From Actinospica robiniae DSM 44927 (GTDB lineage: Bacteria; Actinomycetota; Actinomycetes; Streptomycetales; Catenulisporaceae), in contig NZ_KI632511.1 in the NCBI RefSeq assembly GCF_000504285.1, positions 5,500,154-5,564,153 on the forward strand: a DNA stretch of 64,000 nucleotides, in the 5' to 3' direction. How positions within the stretch are numbered: the stretch's first letter is position 1; each line of letters starts with the position of its first letter. Under the pieces are notes generated by a model. The model ran no database searches. It worked only from the letters and a program-made list of their open reading frames with translations, and was not told the DNA's origin. The position numbers and the translations under genes are program-made. Shown here in pieces: positions 32,660-45,321 of this stretch.

Positions 32660-33727
32660 CTATCGGGAGGCCTCACGGTGAAGAATCTGATCCCGTAGCC
32701 CGCGAGCCTGAATCCGCAGTGCCTCCTCCGGATCGACTCCCAGTTCCCGAGCCAGGCCCACGACGGCCAATAACAGCCTTCCGACCTGCTCCTTCGGTGT
32801 AGAGGCCGATATATCAGAAGCCTGTTCCAGCTGAGCGGGCAGTTGCGGAACCGTTATTTCCAGCCCGGCGCCCCCGGCCCGCTTGAGCAGCTTGTCGGCG
32901 AGCGAAAGGGCCGGTTGGGCCAGCACAACGCCCTCAACCACCGAAGTCCGGGACTTTTCAGCTGCTTTCAACTGCTCCCACGTCGCCTCGACCTCGGCCG
33001 CGTCGCGCGCGGCCCCGTCGCCGAACACGTGCGGGTGACGCCCGATCAGCTTCGTGACGATACCCTGCGCGACGTCGTCGATACCGAACGGATCCTCCGC
33101 GTGCTCCTGGGCGATCCGGGAGTGGAAGGCGACCTGCAGCAGCACGTCCCCCAGCTCCTCGCGCAGCGCGTCGCGCCCGTCGCCCGGAACCTCGCAGTCG
33201 CCGTCCTCGATCGTCTCGGCCGCCTCGTATGCCTCCTCCAGCAGGTACTTCACCAGGCTCTGGTGGGTCTGCTTGGCGTCCCAGGGGCATCCGCCCGGGG
33301 AGCGCAGCCGGTCCATCACCGCGACCAGGTCGAGCAGCTTGGCGCCCGGCAGGTCGTAGCTGCCCGGAAGCACCTCGAGCTCGATGTCCGCGGACACCGC
33401 CGCGCCCGGCGCCCCCGGCAGCCCGGCCGCCAGCCGCTGGCCCAGCGCCTGCACCAGCCGCTGGTCCGCGCCGGAGGGATCGGCCAGCCAGACCACCCGC
33501 GCCCCCGCCGCCGCCTCGGCCAGCAGCTCCTCGGCCACCTCCGCCGACTCGCCCTCGATCAGCTCGATCGCCACGTCCAGGTCGTCGAGGTACTCCAGGA
33601 TCGGGTGCTCCTCGGCCCCCGCATGCACCCGGGCCCCCGGCTCCGTCACCGCCGCCCACGCCGCGCCCGACATCAGCCCCGGCGCCACTCTCGGCGAGAA
33701 CGGGATCAGCACGATTCGACCGGTCAT
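32660..33727 (-). CDS. mazG: MazG-family nucleoside triphosphate pyrophosphohydrolase
   Basis: Hydrolyses NTPs or dNTPs to the monophosphates and cleans damaged nucleotides. The MazG domain starts near residue 135 (VMDRLRSPGGCPWDAKQTHQSLVKYL) with the metal-binding EExxE...ED motif LLEEAYEAAE and LREELGDVLLQVAFHS, then KLIGRHPHVFG. The first 130 residues are an extra N-terminal domain typical of actinobacterial MazG. It has 355 residues and starts at ATG 33727 with a -10 box 6 bases before it. It follows mfd in the same direction, as in mycobacteria. Confidence 0.92.
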   Translation of the reverse strand: MTGRIVLIPFSPRVAPGLMSGAAWAAVTEPGARVHAGAEEHPILEYLDDLDVAIELIEGESAEVAEELLAEAAAGARVVWLADPSGADQRLVQALGQRLAAGLPGAPGAAVSADIELEVLPGSYDLPGAKLLDLVAVMDRLRSPGGCPWDAKQTHQSLVKYLLEEAYEAAETIEDGDCEVPGDGRDALREELGDVLLQVAFHSRIAQEHAEDPFGIDDVAQGIVTKLIGRHPHVFGDGAARDAAEVEATWEQLKAAEKSRTSVVEGVVLAQPALSLADKLLKRAGGAGLEITVPQLPAQLEQASDISASTPKEQVGRLLLAVVGLARELGVDPEEALRIQARGLRDQILHREASR

Positions 33728-33733
33728 GAAAGC

Positions 33734-33739
33734 AGCCTA
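33734..33739 (-). promoter_or_regulatory. -10 box, leaderless mazG
   Basis: On the minus strand TAGGCT is followed by 6 bases and ATG 33727; no ribosome-binding site is visible. Confidence 0.5.
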
Positions 33740-33949
33740 CTGGGCGTGTCTCAGTTCTCCGGCAGCGCGATCCCAGTCGAGTCGAGGTCGGCCTCGAACG
33801 GCCAGGACATGGTCAGCCGGTCGCGGGCGCTGTTTGGGACCGAGCGTGACGGTCATCTCGGCGTGCGCCCGCGAACTCCGGTGGAGCCGTCTGCGCCAAC
33901 TGCTTCCACGGAATCAACCGTCAGGCCGGCCCTGCCTCCCCGCTTCCCG

Positions 33950-37543
<3,594 letters not shown>

Positions 37544-37860
37544 GGGCTACTCCATGGTGGTGGCAACGCCGACTAACCCCGAGCGGCCCGCAGGAGGGGG
37601 GCCGGGGGTTGGTATGCATCTAGGGTACGCACTGGATCCGACACACGGCCCGACCGAGGTCTGGGAGGATCACGCGTCAGGCGCGAGCGGATCTCGAAAC
37701 CGGAACGAACCGGGCGACCGACACGATTCCGGTTTACCTGGACGGCACTCCCGCCTACCGCAAATCCGGGTGCGCCGGGTACCGTCGTCCAGGAGCACTG
37801 TGTGCCGGGGTGCGCTGCCGCGGCGGGCGCAAGAGTTGTGACGTAGGGACTGGGAGAGCG
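37544..37860. other. Divergent intergenic region between mfd and the SUKH gene
   Basis: This 317-base stretch must hold both promoters. I see the mfd ribosome-binding site at its left end and GGGAGAG before the SUKH start at its right end. No confident -35/-10 pair, strong hairpin, repeat or RNA gene is visible. Confidence 0.5.
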
Positions 37861-38889
37861 ATGACGCAAGGAACGGGCACGGGCCTTCCGACGAACACGG
37901 CCGGGATACCCAACGGTCAGTTCGCCGGTCGGCTCATCGAGTTCAGCGACGTCGAGCTGGACCGCAAGTACCCGCGCGGGGTGTACCTCAACTTCCACGG
38001 CTACCCGGACTTCTCGGTGTACGCGCGGCACGCCGTGCAGATCGCCGACCCGCCGGCCGAGCTGTCGGTGGACGAGGTGCGGGTGACCGACGTGGTGGCG
38101 GCGAACCTGCTCGCCTCGCGCACCGGCGATCCGCTCTACCAGCAGGGCCGGCCGCCCACGGCCACGCCCGAGGGCTGGACCTGGACGCACGAGGCGCGCA
38201 GCCGCCGGATGTTCATGGTGCCCGCCGAGCTCAACGGCTCGTTCCGGCACCACGGCGGGATCGCCACGCTCAAGGCGGACCGGGCCAAGTCGGGCCTGTG
38301 GCACGAGGGCATGCTCGAGCCGGTCGCCTTCGAGCGCTCCGGCTCGGTGCCCGAGGAGGCGATGGTCCAGCTCGAGTCGCAGCTCGGCTTCCAGCTGCCG
38401 GTCTCCTACCGGCGGTTCCTGGCCGGCACCGACGGCGGCCGGCCGCTCGGACCCGCGGTCAACCTGTCCGCGGGCTTCGTCTCGGACGGCTGGCTCTTCG
38501 GCGTGCGCCGCTCGGACCCGCACCAGGAGCTGGTGTACGCGAACCAGGCGCTGTTCGACCGGTTCACCGAGGAGTACCTGGGCGTCGGCTTCGTGCGCGG
38601 CGGCATGCTGGTGCTCAAGATCCGGGGCAACGACCTGGGCTCGGTGTGGTTCTTCGACGACGACGACTACCGGGACCGGGACAACCGGGACGCCGCCTCG
38701 GTCTGCGCCGAGCTGCTGATCCGGGTCGGCAACGACTTCGACGACTTCGCCCGGCACCTGGTGGCGCTGCCGCCGCAGATCCAGGAGATCTCCGAGGCGG
38801 CGGTGCAGCAGGGCTTCGCGAACCTGGTGACGGACGTGGCCTACCTCGGCTCCGCGCTGCCGCCGCACCTGGCGTTCCACCGACGCTGA
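37861..38889 (+). CDS. SUKH (SMI1/KNR4) protein fused to an HNH/Endo VII toxin-like domain
   Basis: A 342-residue two-domain protein. The C-terminal half (about 150-310) is a SUKH fold: EEAMVQLESQLGFQLPVSYRRFLAGTDGG and FDDFARHLVALP are typical. The N-terminal half (about 15-140) resembles the C-terminal nuclease region of polymorphic toxins of the HNH/Endonuclease VII group: KYPRGVYLNFHGYPDFSVYA, then GWTWTHEARSRRMFMVPAEL and RHHGG. In those toxins I expect WHH and DLH; here the matching positions read WTH (108-110) and ELN (123-125), so catalytic histidines seem lost. It may be an inactive toxin joined to its immunity domain. Start ATG 37861, ribosome-binding site GGGAGAG. Confidence 0.75.
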   Translation: MTQGTGTGLPTNTAGIPNGQFAGRLIEFSDVELDRKYPRGVYLNFHGYPDFSVYARHAVQIADPPAELSVDEVRVTDVVAANLLASRTGDPLYQQGRPPTATPEGWTWTHEARSRRMFMVPAELNGSFRHHGGIATLKADRAKSGLWHEGMLEPVAFERSGSVPEEAMVQLESQLGFQLPVSYRRFLAGTDGGRPLGPAVNLSAGFVSDGWLFGVRRSDPHQELVYANQALFDRFTEEYLGVGFVRGGMLVLKIRGNDLGSVWFFDDDDYRDRDNRDAASVCAELLIRVGNDFDDFARHLVALPPQIQEISEAAVQQGFANLVTDVAYLGSALPPHLAFHRR

Positions 38890-39171
38890 CACGCCCGCCG
38901 GCGCGGGGCCCCGAGCGGGTCTCGCGGCGGCGGTCCGCCGGTTCCGGATCGGGGCGCGCTCGGATTTCGAACCCTTCCGTACGCCTTCCGTACGCCGCCC
39001 CCCGCGCGGGGGCGGCGTTCGCCGTTTCTGCCTCCCACCGGCCCATTGTCGGTCTCAGCGGGTGGGCGAGATGAAGACACTGTGACGTACGCCGCATACG
39101 ATGGGGCCAAAGCCCTTCCGCGCGGACAACGGCGTCCGGCGCATCGCCCGTGAACCGAGGAGTGTGCCGCC

Positions 39172-42039
39172 GTGGCCGACACCGCCGCCGTCCCCAGTCC
39201 GCCTTCGGCGCCGCCGCCCGCGCCCGACGCCGCCCTGCGCGGAGACATCAAAGCCCTGGGAGAGCTGCTCGGCCGCACGCTGGTGCGGCAGGAGGGCGAG
39301 TACCTGTTCGACCTGGTCGAGCAGATCAGGGCACTGACCCGGTCGGCGGACGCCGGCGCGGCGGACGAGGCGCAGGCCAGGCTGGCCGAGATCGACCTGG
39401 GCACGGCCATCCGGCTGGTGCGCGCGTTCTCCAGCTACTTCTACCTGGCGAACGTGACCGAGCAGGTGCACCGCGCCCGCGAGCTGCACGGCGAGCGGGC
39501 CACCACCGGCTCCTGGCTCTCCCGCGCGGTCGAGCGGATCGGCGCGGCGATCGAGGACCCCGAGTCCAAGGTGACCAGGGACTGGGTCGAGGAGGTCATC
39601 TCCCGGCTCTCGGTGCGCCCGGTCTTCACCGCGCACCCGACCGAGGCGGCCCGCCGGACCATACTCGGCAAGCTGCGCCAGATCGCCCTGCTGCTCGACG
39701 CCAACCCGTTCCCGCAGCCGGGCACGCCGGTGGACCCGGTGGCCCAGCGGCGCGCCTCGCGCCGGCTGGAGGAGCTGGTCGAGTCGCTCTGGCAGACCGA
39801 CGAGCTGCGGGTGACCCGGCCGGAGCCGACCGACGAGGCCCGCAACGCCCTGTACTACCTGGACGAGCTGCACTCCGGCGCGGTGCCGGACGTGCTCGAC
39901 GAGCTCGCCGCCGAGCTCGAGCGGATCGGCGTGCGGCTGCCGGTGGACGCGCGGCCGCTGAGCTTCGGCAGCTGGATCGGCGGCGACCGGGACGGCAACC
40001 CGAACGTCACCCCGACGCTGACCCTGGAGATCCTCGGCCTGCAGCACGAGCGGGCCATCGACGACGCGCTCAAGCTGGTCGAGGGCCTGCGCTCGACCCT
40101 GTCCACCTCGAAGCGGATCGCCCGGGTCACCCCGGAGCTCGAGGAGTCGCTCGCCCGGGATCTCGAGGCCCTGCCGGACATTCCGGCCCGGTACCGGCGG
40201 CAGAACCTGGAGGAGCCCTACCGGCTCAAGGCCACCTGCATCCGGGAGAAGCTGCTCAACACCCGCAAGCGGATCGCGGAGGCGCGCCCGCACGTGCCCG
40301 GGCAGGACTATCTCAACGGCGAAGAGCTGGTGGCCGACCTGCTGCTGATGCGCGAGTCGCTGCTGGCGGACCGGGGCGAGCTGATCGCCCGCGGCAGCCT
40401 GGACCAGGTGATCCGTACCATTTCGGCCTTCGGCCTGCAGCTGGCCACCCTGGACGTGCGCGAGCACGCGGACGCGCACCACCACGCCGTCGGCCAGCTG
40501 ATCGACCGGCTCGGCGGAGAGGCCTGGCGCTACGACGACATGCCGCGCGACTACCGGGCCGGGCTGCTGGCCAAGGAGCTGCGCTCGCGCCGGCCGCTGG
40601 CGAAGCTGCCGGAGCGCGCGCACCGGCAGGGCATCGAGGGCTTCGACGCCTGGGGCGGGGCCACCCCGCTGCTCGACGACGCCGGGGCGAAGACCTTCGG
40701 CATCTTCACCGCGATCAAGGAGACGATCGACCGCTTCGGTCCGGACGTCATCGAGAGCTACATCATCTCGATGTGCCGCGGGGTGGACGACGTGTACGCG
40801 GCGGTGCTGCTGGCCCGCGAGGCGGGCCTGATCGACCTGCGCGGCGGCCGGGCCGCGATCGGCTTCGTGCCGCTGCTGGAGATGGTCGAGGAGCTGCGCC
40901 AGGCCGACACCATCCTCAACGACCTGCTCAACGACCCGTCCTACCGCAAGCTGGTGCGGCTGCGCGGGGACGTGCAGGAGGTCATGCTCGGCTACAGCGA
41001 CTCGAACAAGTCGGCCGGCATCACCACCAGCCAGTGGGAGATCCACCTCGCCCAGCGCAAGCTGCGCGACGTGGCGCACCGGCACGGCGTACGGCTGCGG
41101 CTCTTCCACGGCCGCGGCGGCACGGTGGGCCGCGGCGGCGGTCCGACCCACGAGGCGATCATGGCGCAGCCGTGGGGCACGCTCGAGGGCGAGATCAAGG
41201 TCACCGAGCAGGGCGAGGTGATCTCGGACAAGTACGCGCTGCCGAGCCTGGCCCGGGAGAACCTGGAGCTGACCGTCGCGGCCACGCTGGAGGCCTCGGT
41301 GCTGCACCTGGGCCCGCGGCAGAGCACGGACGCGCTGGCCCGCTGGACGGCGACGATGAGCGGGATCTCGGACGCGGCGTTCGCCACGTACCGGGACCTG
41401 GTCGACGACCCGGACCTGCCCCGCTACTTCCTGGCCTCGACGCCGGTGGACCAGCTGGGCGACCTGCACCTGGGCTCGCGCCCGTCGCGCCGGCCGGACT
41501 CGGGCGCGGGGCTCGAGGGCCTGCGGGCGATCCCGTGGGTGTTCGGCTGGACCCAGTCGCGCCAGATCGTGCCGGGCTGGTTCGGCGTGGGCACCGGCCT
41601 GGCCTGGGCGTACGAGGCCGGGCACGCGGACGTGCTGCAGGAGATGTACGAGGACTGGCACTTCTTCCGCAACTTCCTGTCGAACGTCGCGATGACGCTG
41701 GCGAAGACGGACCTGCGGATCGCCCGGCTGTACGTGGAGCAGCTGGTGCCGGAGCACCTGCGGCACGTGTTCGACCGCATCGTCGAGGAGCACGAGCTGA
41801 CGGTGCAGCAGGTGCTCAAGGTGACCGGGCAGAGCGAGCTGCTGGGCACCGACCCGGTGCTGGCCCGCACGCTGCAGGTGCGCGACCGGTACCTCGACCC
41901 GATCTCCTACCTGCAGGTGGCGCTGCTCAAGCGGCACCGCGAGGCGGTGGCGGCCGGCGAGGAGCCGGATTCGCAGCTGAGCCGGGCGCTGCTGCTGACG
42001 GTCAACGGCGTGGCGGCGGGTCTGCGCAACACCGGCTGA
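39172..42039 (+). CDS. ppc: Phosphoenolpyruvate carboxylase
   Basis: Makes oxaloacetate from PEP and bicarbonate, refilling the TCA cycle. The 955-residue protein has both catalytic signatures: [18 protein letters not shown] with the essential His, and [20 protein letters not shown] with the essential Lys; the mobile loop [19 protein letters not shown] is intact. The C-terminus ends NTG after an [11 protein letters not shown] helix. The start is GTG 39172 with GAGGAG 9 bases upstream. It stands alone and ends at a strong terminator before a gap filled with DnaA boxes. Confidence 0.97.
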   Translation: MADTAAVPSPPSAPPPAPDAALRGDIKALGELLGRTLVRQEGEYLFDLVEQIRALTRSADAGAADEAQARLAEIDLGTAIRLVRAFSSYFYLANVTEQVHRARELHGERATTGSWLSRAVERIGAAIEDPESKVTRDWVEEVISRLSVRPVFTAHPTEAARRTILGKLRQIALLLDANPFPQPGTPVDPVAQRRASRRLEELVESLWQTDELRVTRPEPTDEARNALYYLDELHSGAVPDVLDELAAELERIGVRLPVDARPLSFGSWIGGDRDGNPNVTPTLTLEILGLQHERAIDDALKLVEGLRSTLSTSKRIARVTPELEESLARDLEALPDIPARYRRQNLEEPYRLKATCIREKLLNTRKRIAEARPHVPGQDYLNGEELVADLLLMRESLLADRGELIARGSLDQVIRTISAFGLQLATLDVREHADAHHHAVGQLIDRLGGEAWRYDDMPRDYRAGLLAKELRSRRPLAKLPERAHRQGIEGFDAWGGATPLLDDAGAKTFGIFTAIKETIDRFGPDVIESYIISMCRGVDDVYAAVLLAREAGLIDLRGGRAAIGFVPLLEMVEELRQADTILNDLLNDPSYRKLVRLRGDVQEVMLGYSDSNKSAGITTSQWEIHLAQRKLRDVAHRHGVRLRLFHGRGGTVGRGGGPTHEAIMAQPWGTLEGEIKVTEQGEVISDKYALPSLARENLELTVAATLEASVLHLGPRQSTDALARWTATMSGISDAAFATYRDLVDDPDLPRYFLASTPVDQLGDLHLGSRPSRRPDSGAGLEGLRAIPWVFGWTQSRQIVPGWFGVGTGLAWAYEAGHADVLQEMYEDWHFFRNFLSNVAMTLAKTDLRIARLYVEQLVPEHLRHVFDRIVEEHELTVQQVLKVTGQSELLGTDPVLARTLQVRDRYLDPISYLQVALLKRHREAVAAGEEPDSQLSRALLLTVNGVAAGLRNTG

Positions 42040-42060
42040 GTCCGGCGCCCCGAACCATCG

Positions 42061-42093
42061 TGTGCCCGGCACCCCGTATGGGTGCCGGGCACA
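42061..42093 (+). terminator. Terminator of ppc
   Basis: Perfect 14-base arms (42061-42074 and 42080-42093) with loop CGTAT, 21 bases after the ppc stop. It separates ppc transcription from the DnaA-box cluster. Confidence 0.85.
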
Positions 42094-42193
42094 CGGGCGT
42101 GTGGGGCCGGATGCGTGGCGGCTGGGGGTGGGGCGTCGCGGGGCCTGGCCGCGCAGCGCCGATAGCCGGGCGGATGCAGCGCGCTACACCGAG

Positions 42194-42428
42194 TTATCCA
42201 CAGCGCCAGCCGGTTATCCACAGGATCCACAGATCTTGTCCACGGTGTGTATAAATCCTGTGGATAACCCGGTCGCGTGCCCCCGGTCTGGCGTAACGAA
42301 ATGGACTCGCTTGGGGAAAACTCCGGCGGACCGGGCTGTGGATAACCACTTTCCACCGGGTTCGCCGGGGCTCGCCTGGGGACAACTCCGGACAAGGCGC
42401 ACCAGTTCCCGGATCCGCCTGTGGATCG
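42194..42428. other. Cluster of DnaA boxes outside oriC
   Basis: Four exact TTATCCACA boxes: 42194-42202 and 42214-42222 on plus, 42259-42267 and 42337-42345 on minus. Near matches: GGATCCACA at 42223 and TTGTCCACG at 42236 (plus), TGGGGACAA at 42377 and TGTGGATCG at 42420 (read as minus-strand boxes). The left four point right and the right four point left, an inverted cluster. It lies in the 430-base gap between convergent ppc and purU, where no promoter is needed. dnaA and dnaN are not here, so it is not oriC. A datA-like DnaA-titration or replication-control site is the likeliest reading. A further exact TTGTCCACA lies at 42891 inside purU. Confidence 0.8.
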
Positions 42429-42469
42429 GCGGCGGGTGTGTTAAGGGCGCCGGATCACGCCGGATTACG

Positions 42470-43336
42470 TTAGGAGAAGACCACCGTACGGCGCGAGTTG
42501 AGCAGCACCCGGTGCTCGGCGTGCCAGCCGACGGCGCGGGAGAGCACCCGGCACTCCACGTCCCGGCCGGCCGCGACCAGCTGATCCGGCGTCATGCCGT
42601 GGCCCACCCGGGCCACGTCCTGTTCGATGATCGGGCCCTCGTCCAGATCCGCCGTCACATAATGCGCGGTCGCGCCGATCAGCTTCACGCCGCGCTCGTG
42701 CGCCTGGTGGTAGGGCTTGGCGCCCTTGAACGACGGCAGGAACGAGTGGTGGATGTTGATGATCCGGCCCTCGAGCGCCTTGCACACGTCGTTGGAGAGC
42801 ACCTGCATGTAGCGGGCCAGCACCACCAGCTCGATCCGGTGCTCGGCCACCAGCTCGAGCAGGCGCGCCTCCTGCGCCGCCTTGTTCTCCTTGTCCACAG
42901 GCAGGTGGACGAACTCGATCCCGTAGGACTCGACCAGGGTGCGGAAGTCGGTGTGGTTGGAGACGACGAACGGGATGGTGACCGGCAGCGCGCCGATGCT
43001 GTGCCGGAACAGCAGGTCGTTGAGGCAGTGGCCGAACTTCGAGACCATGATCACCATCGGCATGTGCGTCGCCGCCTGGTGGATCTGCCACTGCATGTGG
43101 AACGACGCGCCGGTCGCCGCGAACCCGTTGGACAGCGTGGTCAGGTCCACGCCCGGCTCCTGCGCCCGGAAGTGCACCCGCATGAAGAAGACCCCGGTGT
43201 CCGGGTCGCCGTACTGCTGGCTGTCCACGATCGTGCATCCGGTCACGAGCAGGAAGCTGGCCACGGCGTGCACGATGCCCCGTTGGTCGGGGCACGACAA
43301 GGTCAGGATGTAGTCGGCGGACGCGTCCTCAGTCAT
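42470..43336 (-). CDS. purU: Formyltetrahydrofolate deformylase
   Basis: Cleaves 10-formyltetrahydrofolate to formate and tetrahydrofolate, balancing the one-carbon pool for purine synthesis. In 288 residues it carries an N-terminal ACT domain (YILTLSCPDQRGIVHAVASFL) and a formyltransferase domain with the catalytic Asn-His pair in IINIHHSFLPSFKGAKPYHQA and the Asp in ATAHYVTADLDEGPIIEQD. The start ATG 43336 has a -10 box 6 bases upstream and no ribosome-binding site. It is convergent with ppc; the gap between them holds the DnaA boxes. Confidence 0.95.
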   Translation of the reverse strand: MTEDASADYILTLSCPDQRGIVHAVASFLLVTGCTIVDSQQYGDPDTGVFFMRVHFRAQEPGVDLTTLSNGFAATGASFHMQWQIHQAATHMPMVIMVSKFGHCLNDLLFRHSIGALPVTIPFVVSNHTDFRTLVESYGIEFVHLPVDKENKAAQEARLLELVAEHRIELVVLARYMQVLSNDVCKALEGRIINIHHSFLPSFKGAKPYHQAHERGVKLIGATAHYVTADLDEGPIIEQDVARVGHGMTPDQLVAAGRDVECRVLSRAVGWHAEHRVLLNSRRTVVFS

Positions 43337-43342
43337 GGGGCC

Positions 43343-43348
43343 AGGCTA
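43343..43348 (-). promoter_or_regulatory. -10 box, leaderless purU
   Basis: On the minus strand TAGCCT is followed by 6 bases and ATG 43336. Confidence 0.5.
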
Positions 43349-43394
43349 GGGCAGTGCCCTCCGGCGCGCCCATATCGACCGTCAGATGAGCAGG

Positions 43395-44258
43395 TCATCG
43401 GGACGCGGGCGCCGCCGGCCCGGACAGCGTCTGGTCGTAGCGGCGCAGCAGCAGCTTCGCCACGAGGTCGTGCGAGCCGAGCGGCGCGGCGACGCGCGGA
43501 GTACGCACTGAGCCGGGCTCGAGGCCGGACAGGGCCGCGATGTCCCCCAGACGGCGCGTATAGCCGCCTTCGGCGAGCAGGTAGGTGGCGACGGCCACCG
43601 GGCGCCCCCGGCGGCACAGCCGGGCCAGCAGAGCGCTGACAGAGGGTTCCGCGGCCGTCAGGAAGGCGGTGCGCACCGGCATTCCCAGCCGCTCGGCCAA
43701 CAGGCCCGCCATCGCCACCGCGTCGGCCGTGGCCCGCTGGTCCAGCGAGCCCGCCGCGGCCAGCACCACCTCGGTGCCGAAGACGCGCCCGCTGACCGCG
43801 CCGAGGCGCTCGGCCAGCACCTGCGCCAGCATCGGGTCGGGGCCGAGCGCGCGGGCCACGTGGACCAGTAGCCGCGCGGCGCGATCCTGGCCGGGCGCAC
43901 CGGCCATCGCCACGGTCTTCGTGACGGCCCGCACGGCGGCCGGGATGTCGTGGCGCACGTGGTAGCCGGACCCGAGGAAGAGCGGCAGCACCACGGCCTC
44001 CCGCGCGCCCTGGGCGGCCAGCTCGCGCAGCACCGTGTCCGGGCGCGGCTCGGCCTTGGACACGAAGCTGAGCCGGACCGGCAGGCCCGGCCGCAGGAAC
44101 CTGATCCGCTCCAGCAGCGCGTCGAGGGTGAGCAGGCCCTCCAGATGGGTGGTGCCGTGAGCCACCACGACCGCCGGCACGTCGTCGCGCGCGGGCGGGA
44201 GGACGCTCGGGGCGGGCCGTGGCGCGACGGCTGCGGACGAGGGGCGGGACACGGGCAT
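43395..44258 (-). CDS. CbiX-type sirohydrochlorin chelatase
   Basis: A 287-residue protein with two tandem CbiX-like halves, the long form. The first half has VVVAHGTTHLEG (metal-site His in AHG) and VVLPLFLGSGYHVRHDI; the second has EVVLAAAGSLDQRA and VAVATYLLAEGGYTRRL. Such enzymes insert iron or cobalt into sirohydrochlorin for siroheme or cobalamin. AHGTT replaces the more usual AHGS. The HemD-like regulator gene ends 59 bases upstream in the same direction, and the pair suggests siroheme supply for nitrite or sulfite reductase; neither reductase is in the window. Confidence 0.85.
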   Translation of the reverse strand: MPVSRPSSAAVAPRPAPSVLPPARDDVPAVVVAHGTTHLEGLLTLDALLERIRFLRPGLPVRLSFVSKAEPRPDTVLRELAAQGAREAVVLPLFLGSGYHVRHDIPAAVRAVTKTVAMAGAPGQDRAARLLVHVARALGPDPMLAQVLAERLGAVSGRVFGTEVVLAAAGSLDQRATADAVAMAGLLAERLGMPVRTAFLTAAEPSVSALLARLCRRGRPVAVATYLLAEGGYTRRLGDIAALSGLEPGSVRTPRVAAPLGSHDLVAKLLLRRYDQTLSGPAAPASR

Positions 44259-44317
44259 GCGGGCCTCCCTGTGAGTGGACGGCTAGCGGGTTGCGCCGAC
44301 GCCGGCGGGTCGAACAG

Positions 44318-45169
44318 TCAGGGCTCGATGTCGAGCCGGTAACCGCGCTTGGTCACGGTCTTCACCAAGCCCGCGGCCGGCCCGAGCGCCGTGCGCAGCC
44401 GCGCCACCGTCGCCTCCACCGCGTGCTCGTCGCGGTGGGCGCCGTTCCCGTCCCGGATATCCCAGACGCGGCGCAGCAGCTCGGAGCGCGAGACCACCCA
44501 GCCGGGCCGTCGGGCGAGCTCGGCGAGCACCGCCGCCGGGAGCGGGGGGAGCGTGACGCAGTGCCCTCCCACGGCCACGCTGAAGCCCTGCAGCACCAGC
44601 GTGCGCTCCGCGTCGAGCCGCACCTCGTGCCGGATGCGCTGCGGCAGCGTCGCGGCGAGGAGGTCGGCGAGGGCCGGGAAGCGCGGGCGCTCGGCCGTCA
44701 GCGGCTCCACCCCCACGGCCTGAAGCGGCCGCGCGCAGGCCGGGGCGAGGCAGACCGGGAGCACGTCCGAGCGCAGCGCGGCCAGCAGCACGTCGAGCGA
44801 GCCGGTGACGGCGGCGGCCTCGAGCAGGCCGGTGACGCCCGGCGCCGTGGTGAAGGTGACCGCGTGCACGTCCCGGCGGACCAGCGCCCCGACGAACCGG
44901 GCCGCGGCGGCGCGGTCGCCGGCACGGCGGGCGGAGGCGCCCTCGTCCCCGGGCGTGAGCCGGACGACGGGGGTCTCCACGGTGCGCGCGCCGAGCCCGT
45001 GCAGCCTGGCGGCGAGCTCCTCGCGTCTGCGGTCCGCCGTGATCGCCACGACGCTGCCGGTCAGCGGCCCGCCGTCGAACTCCGCCGCGGTGGTGGACGC
45101 GTCGGGGTGGGGCGGCCGGGCGGGCAGGGAGGTGGGCGGTCGCTGGTCGAGCGTCTCTGCCGATGCCAT
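44318..45169 (-). CDS. HemD-like winged-helix regulator (NnaR type)
   Basis: A 283-residue protein with a uroporphyrinogen-III synthase-like N-terminal part (TGSVVAITADRRREELAARLHGLGARTVETPVVRL and VTFTTAPGVTGLLEAA) and a C-terminal OmpR-type winged helix (LPPLPAAVLAELARRPGWVVSRSELLRRVW ... EATVARLRTAL ... VKTVTKRGYRLDIEP). This combination is that of NnaR of Streptomyces, which helps GlnR activate nitrate/nitrite assimilation genes. The start is placed at ATG 45169 (MASAETLDQRPP), though the ribosome-binding site is weak. It could use the tetrapyrrole-like domain as a sensor; that is inference. It is probably cotranscribed with the CbiX gene. Confidence 0.85.
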   Translation of the reverse strand: MASAETLDQRPPTSLPARPPHPDASTTAAEFDGGPLTGSVVAITADRRREELAARLHGLGARTVETPVVRLTPGDEGASARRAGDRAAAARFVGALVRRDVHAVTFTTAPGVTGLLEAAAVTGSLDVLLAALRSDVLPVCLAPACARPLQAVGVEPLTAERPRFPALADLLAATLPQRIRHEVRLDAERTLVLQGFSVAVGGHCVTLPPLPAAVLAELARRPGWVVSRSELLRRVWDIRDGNGAHRDEHAVEATVARLRTALGPAAGLVKTVTKRGYRLDIEP

Positions 45170-45256
45170 GGGCCCACGATCCACGCCCCGGGTTTCGGCG
45201 GTGTTGCCGTGTCGTTGTGCCCGGGTTAGAGCTCCTCCGAGTGGGTGACGCAACGT

Positions 45257-45282
45257 CACCGGCGGGAGTGAACCCGCCGGTG
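45257..45282 (-). terminator. Terminator of the Gln/Pro-rich membrane protein gene
   Basis: Perfect 10-base arms (45257-45266 and 45273-45282) around a 6-base loop, 39 bases after the stop at 45322. Confidence 0.7.
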
Positions 45283-45321
45283 CTCCGCTCACCCGATCAG
45301 CGCTCGGATGTCAGAGCCGCG

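Noticed and set aside
33751-33830. Short minus-strand frame ending near 33751 that might be the tail of a decayed gene
   Set aside because: Only about 30 codons are open and I could not match it to a family; stops interrupt all frames upstream.
42180-42460. Reading the DnaA-box cluster as oriC
   Set aside because: dnaA, dnaN, rpmH and gyrase genes are all absent; the flanking genes are ppc and purU.
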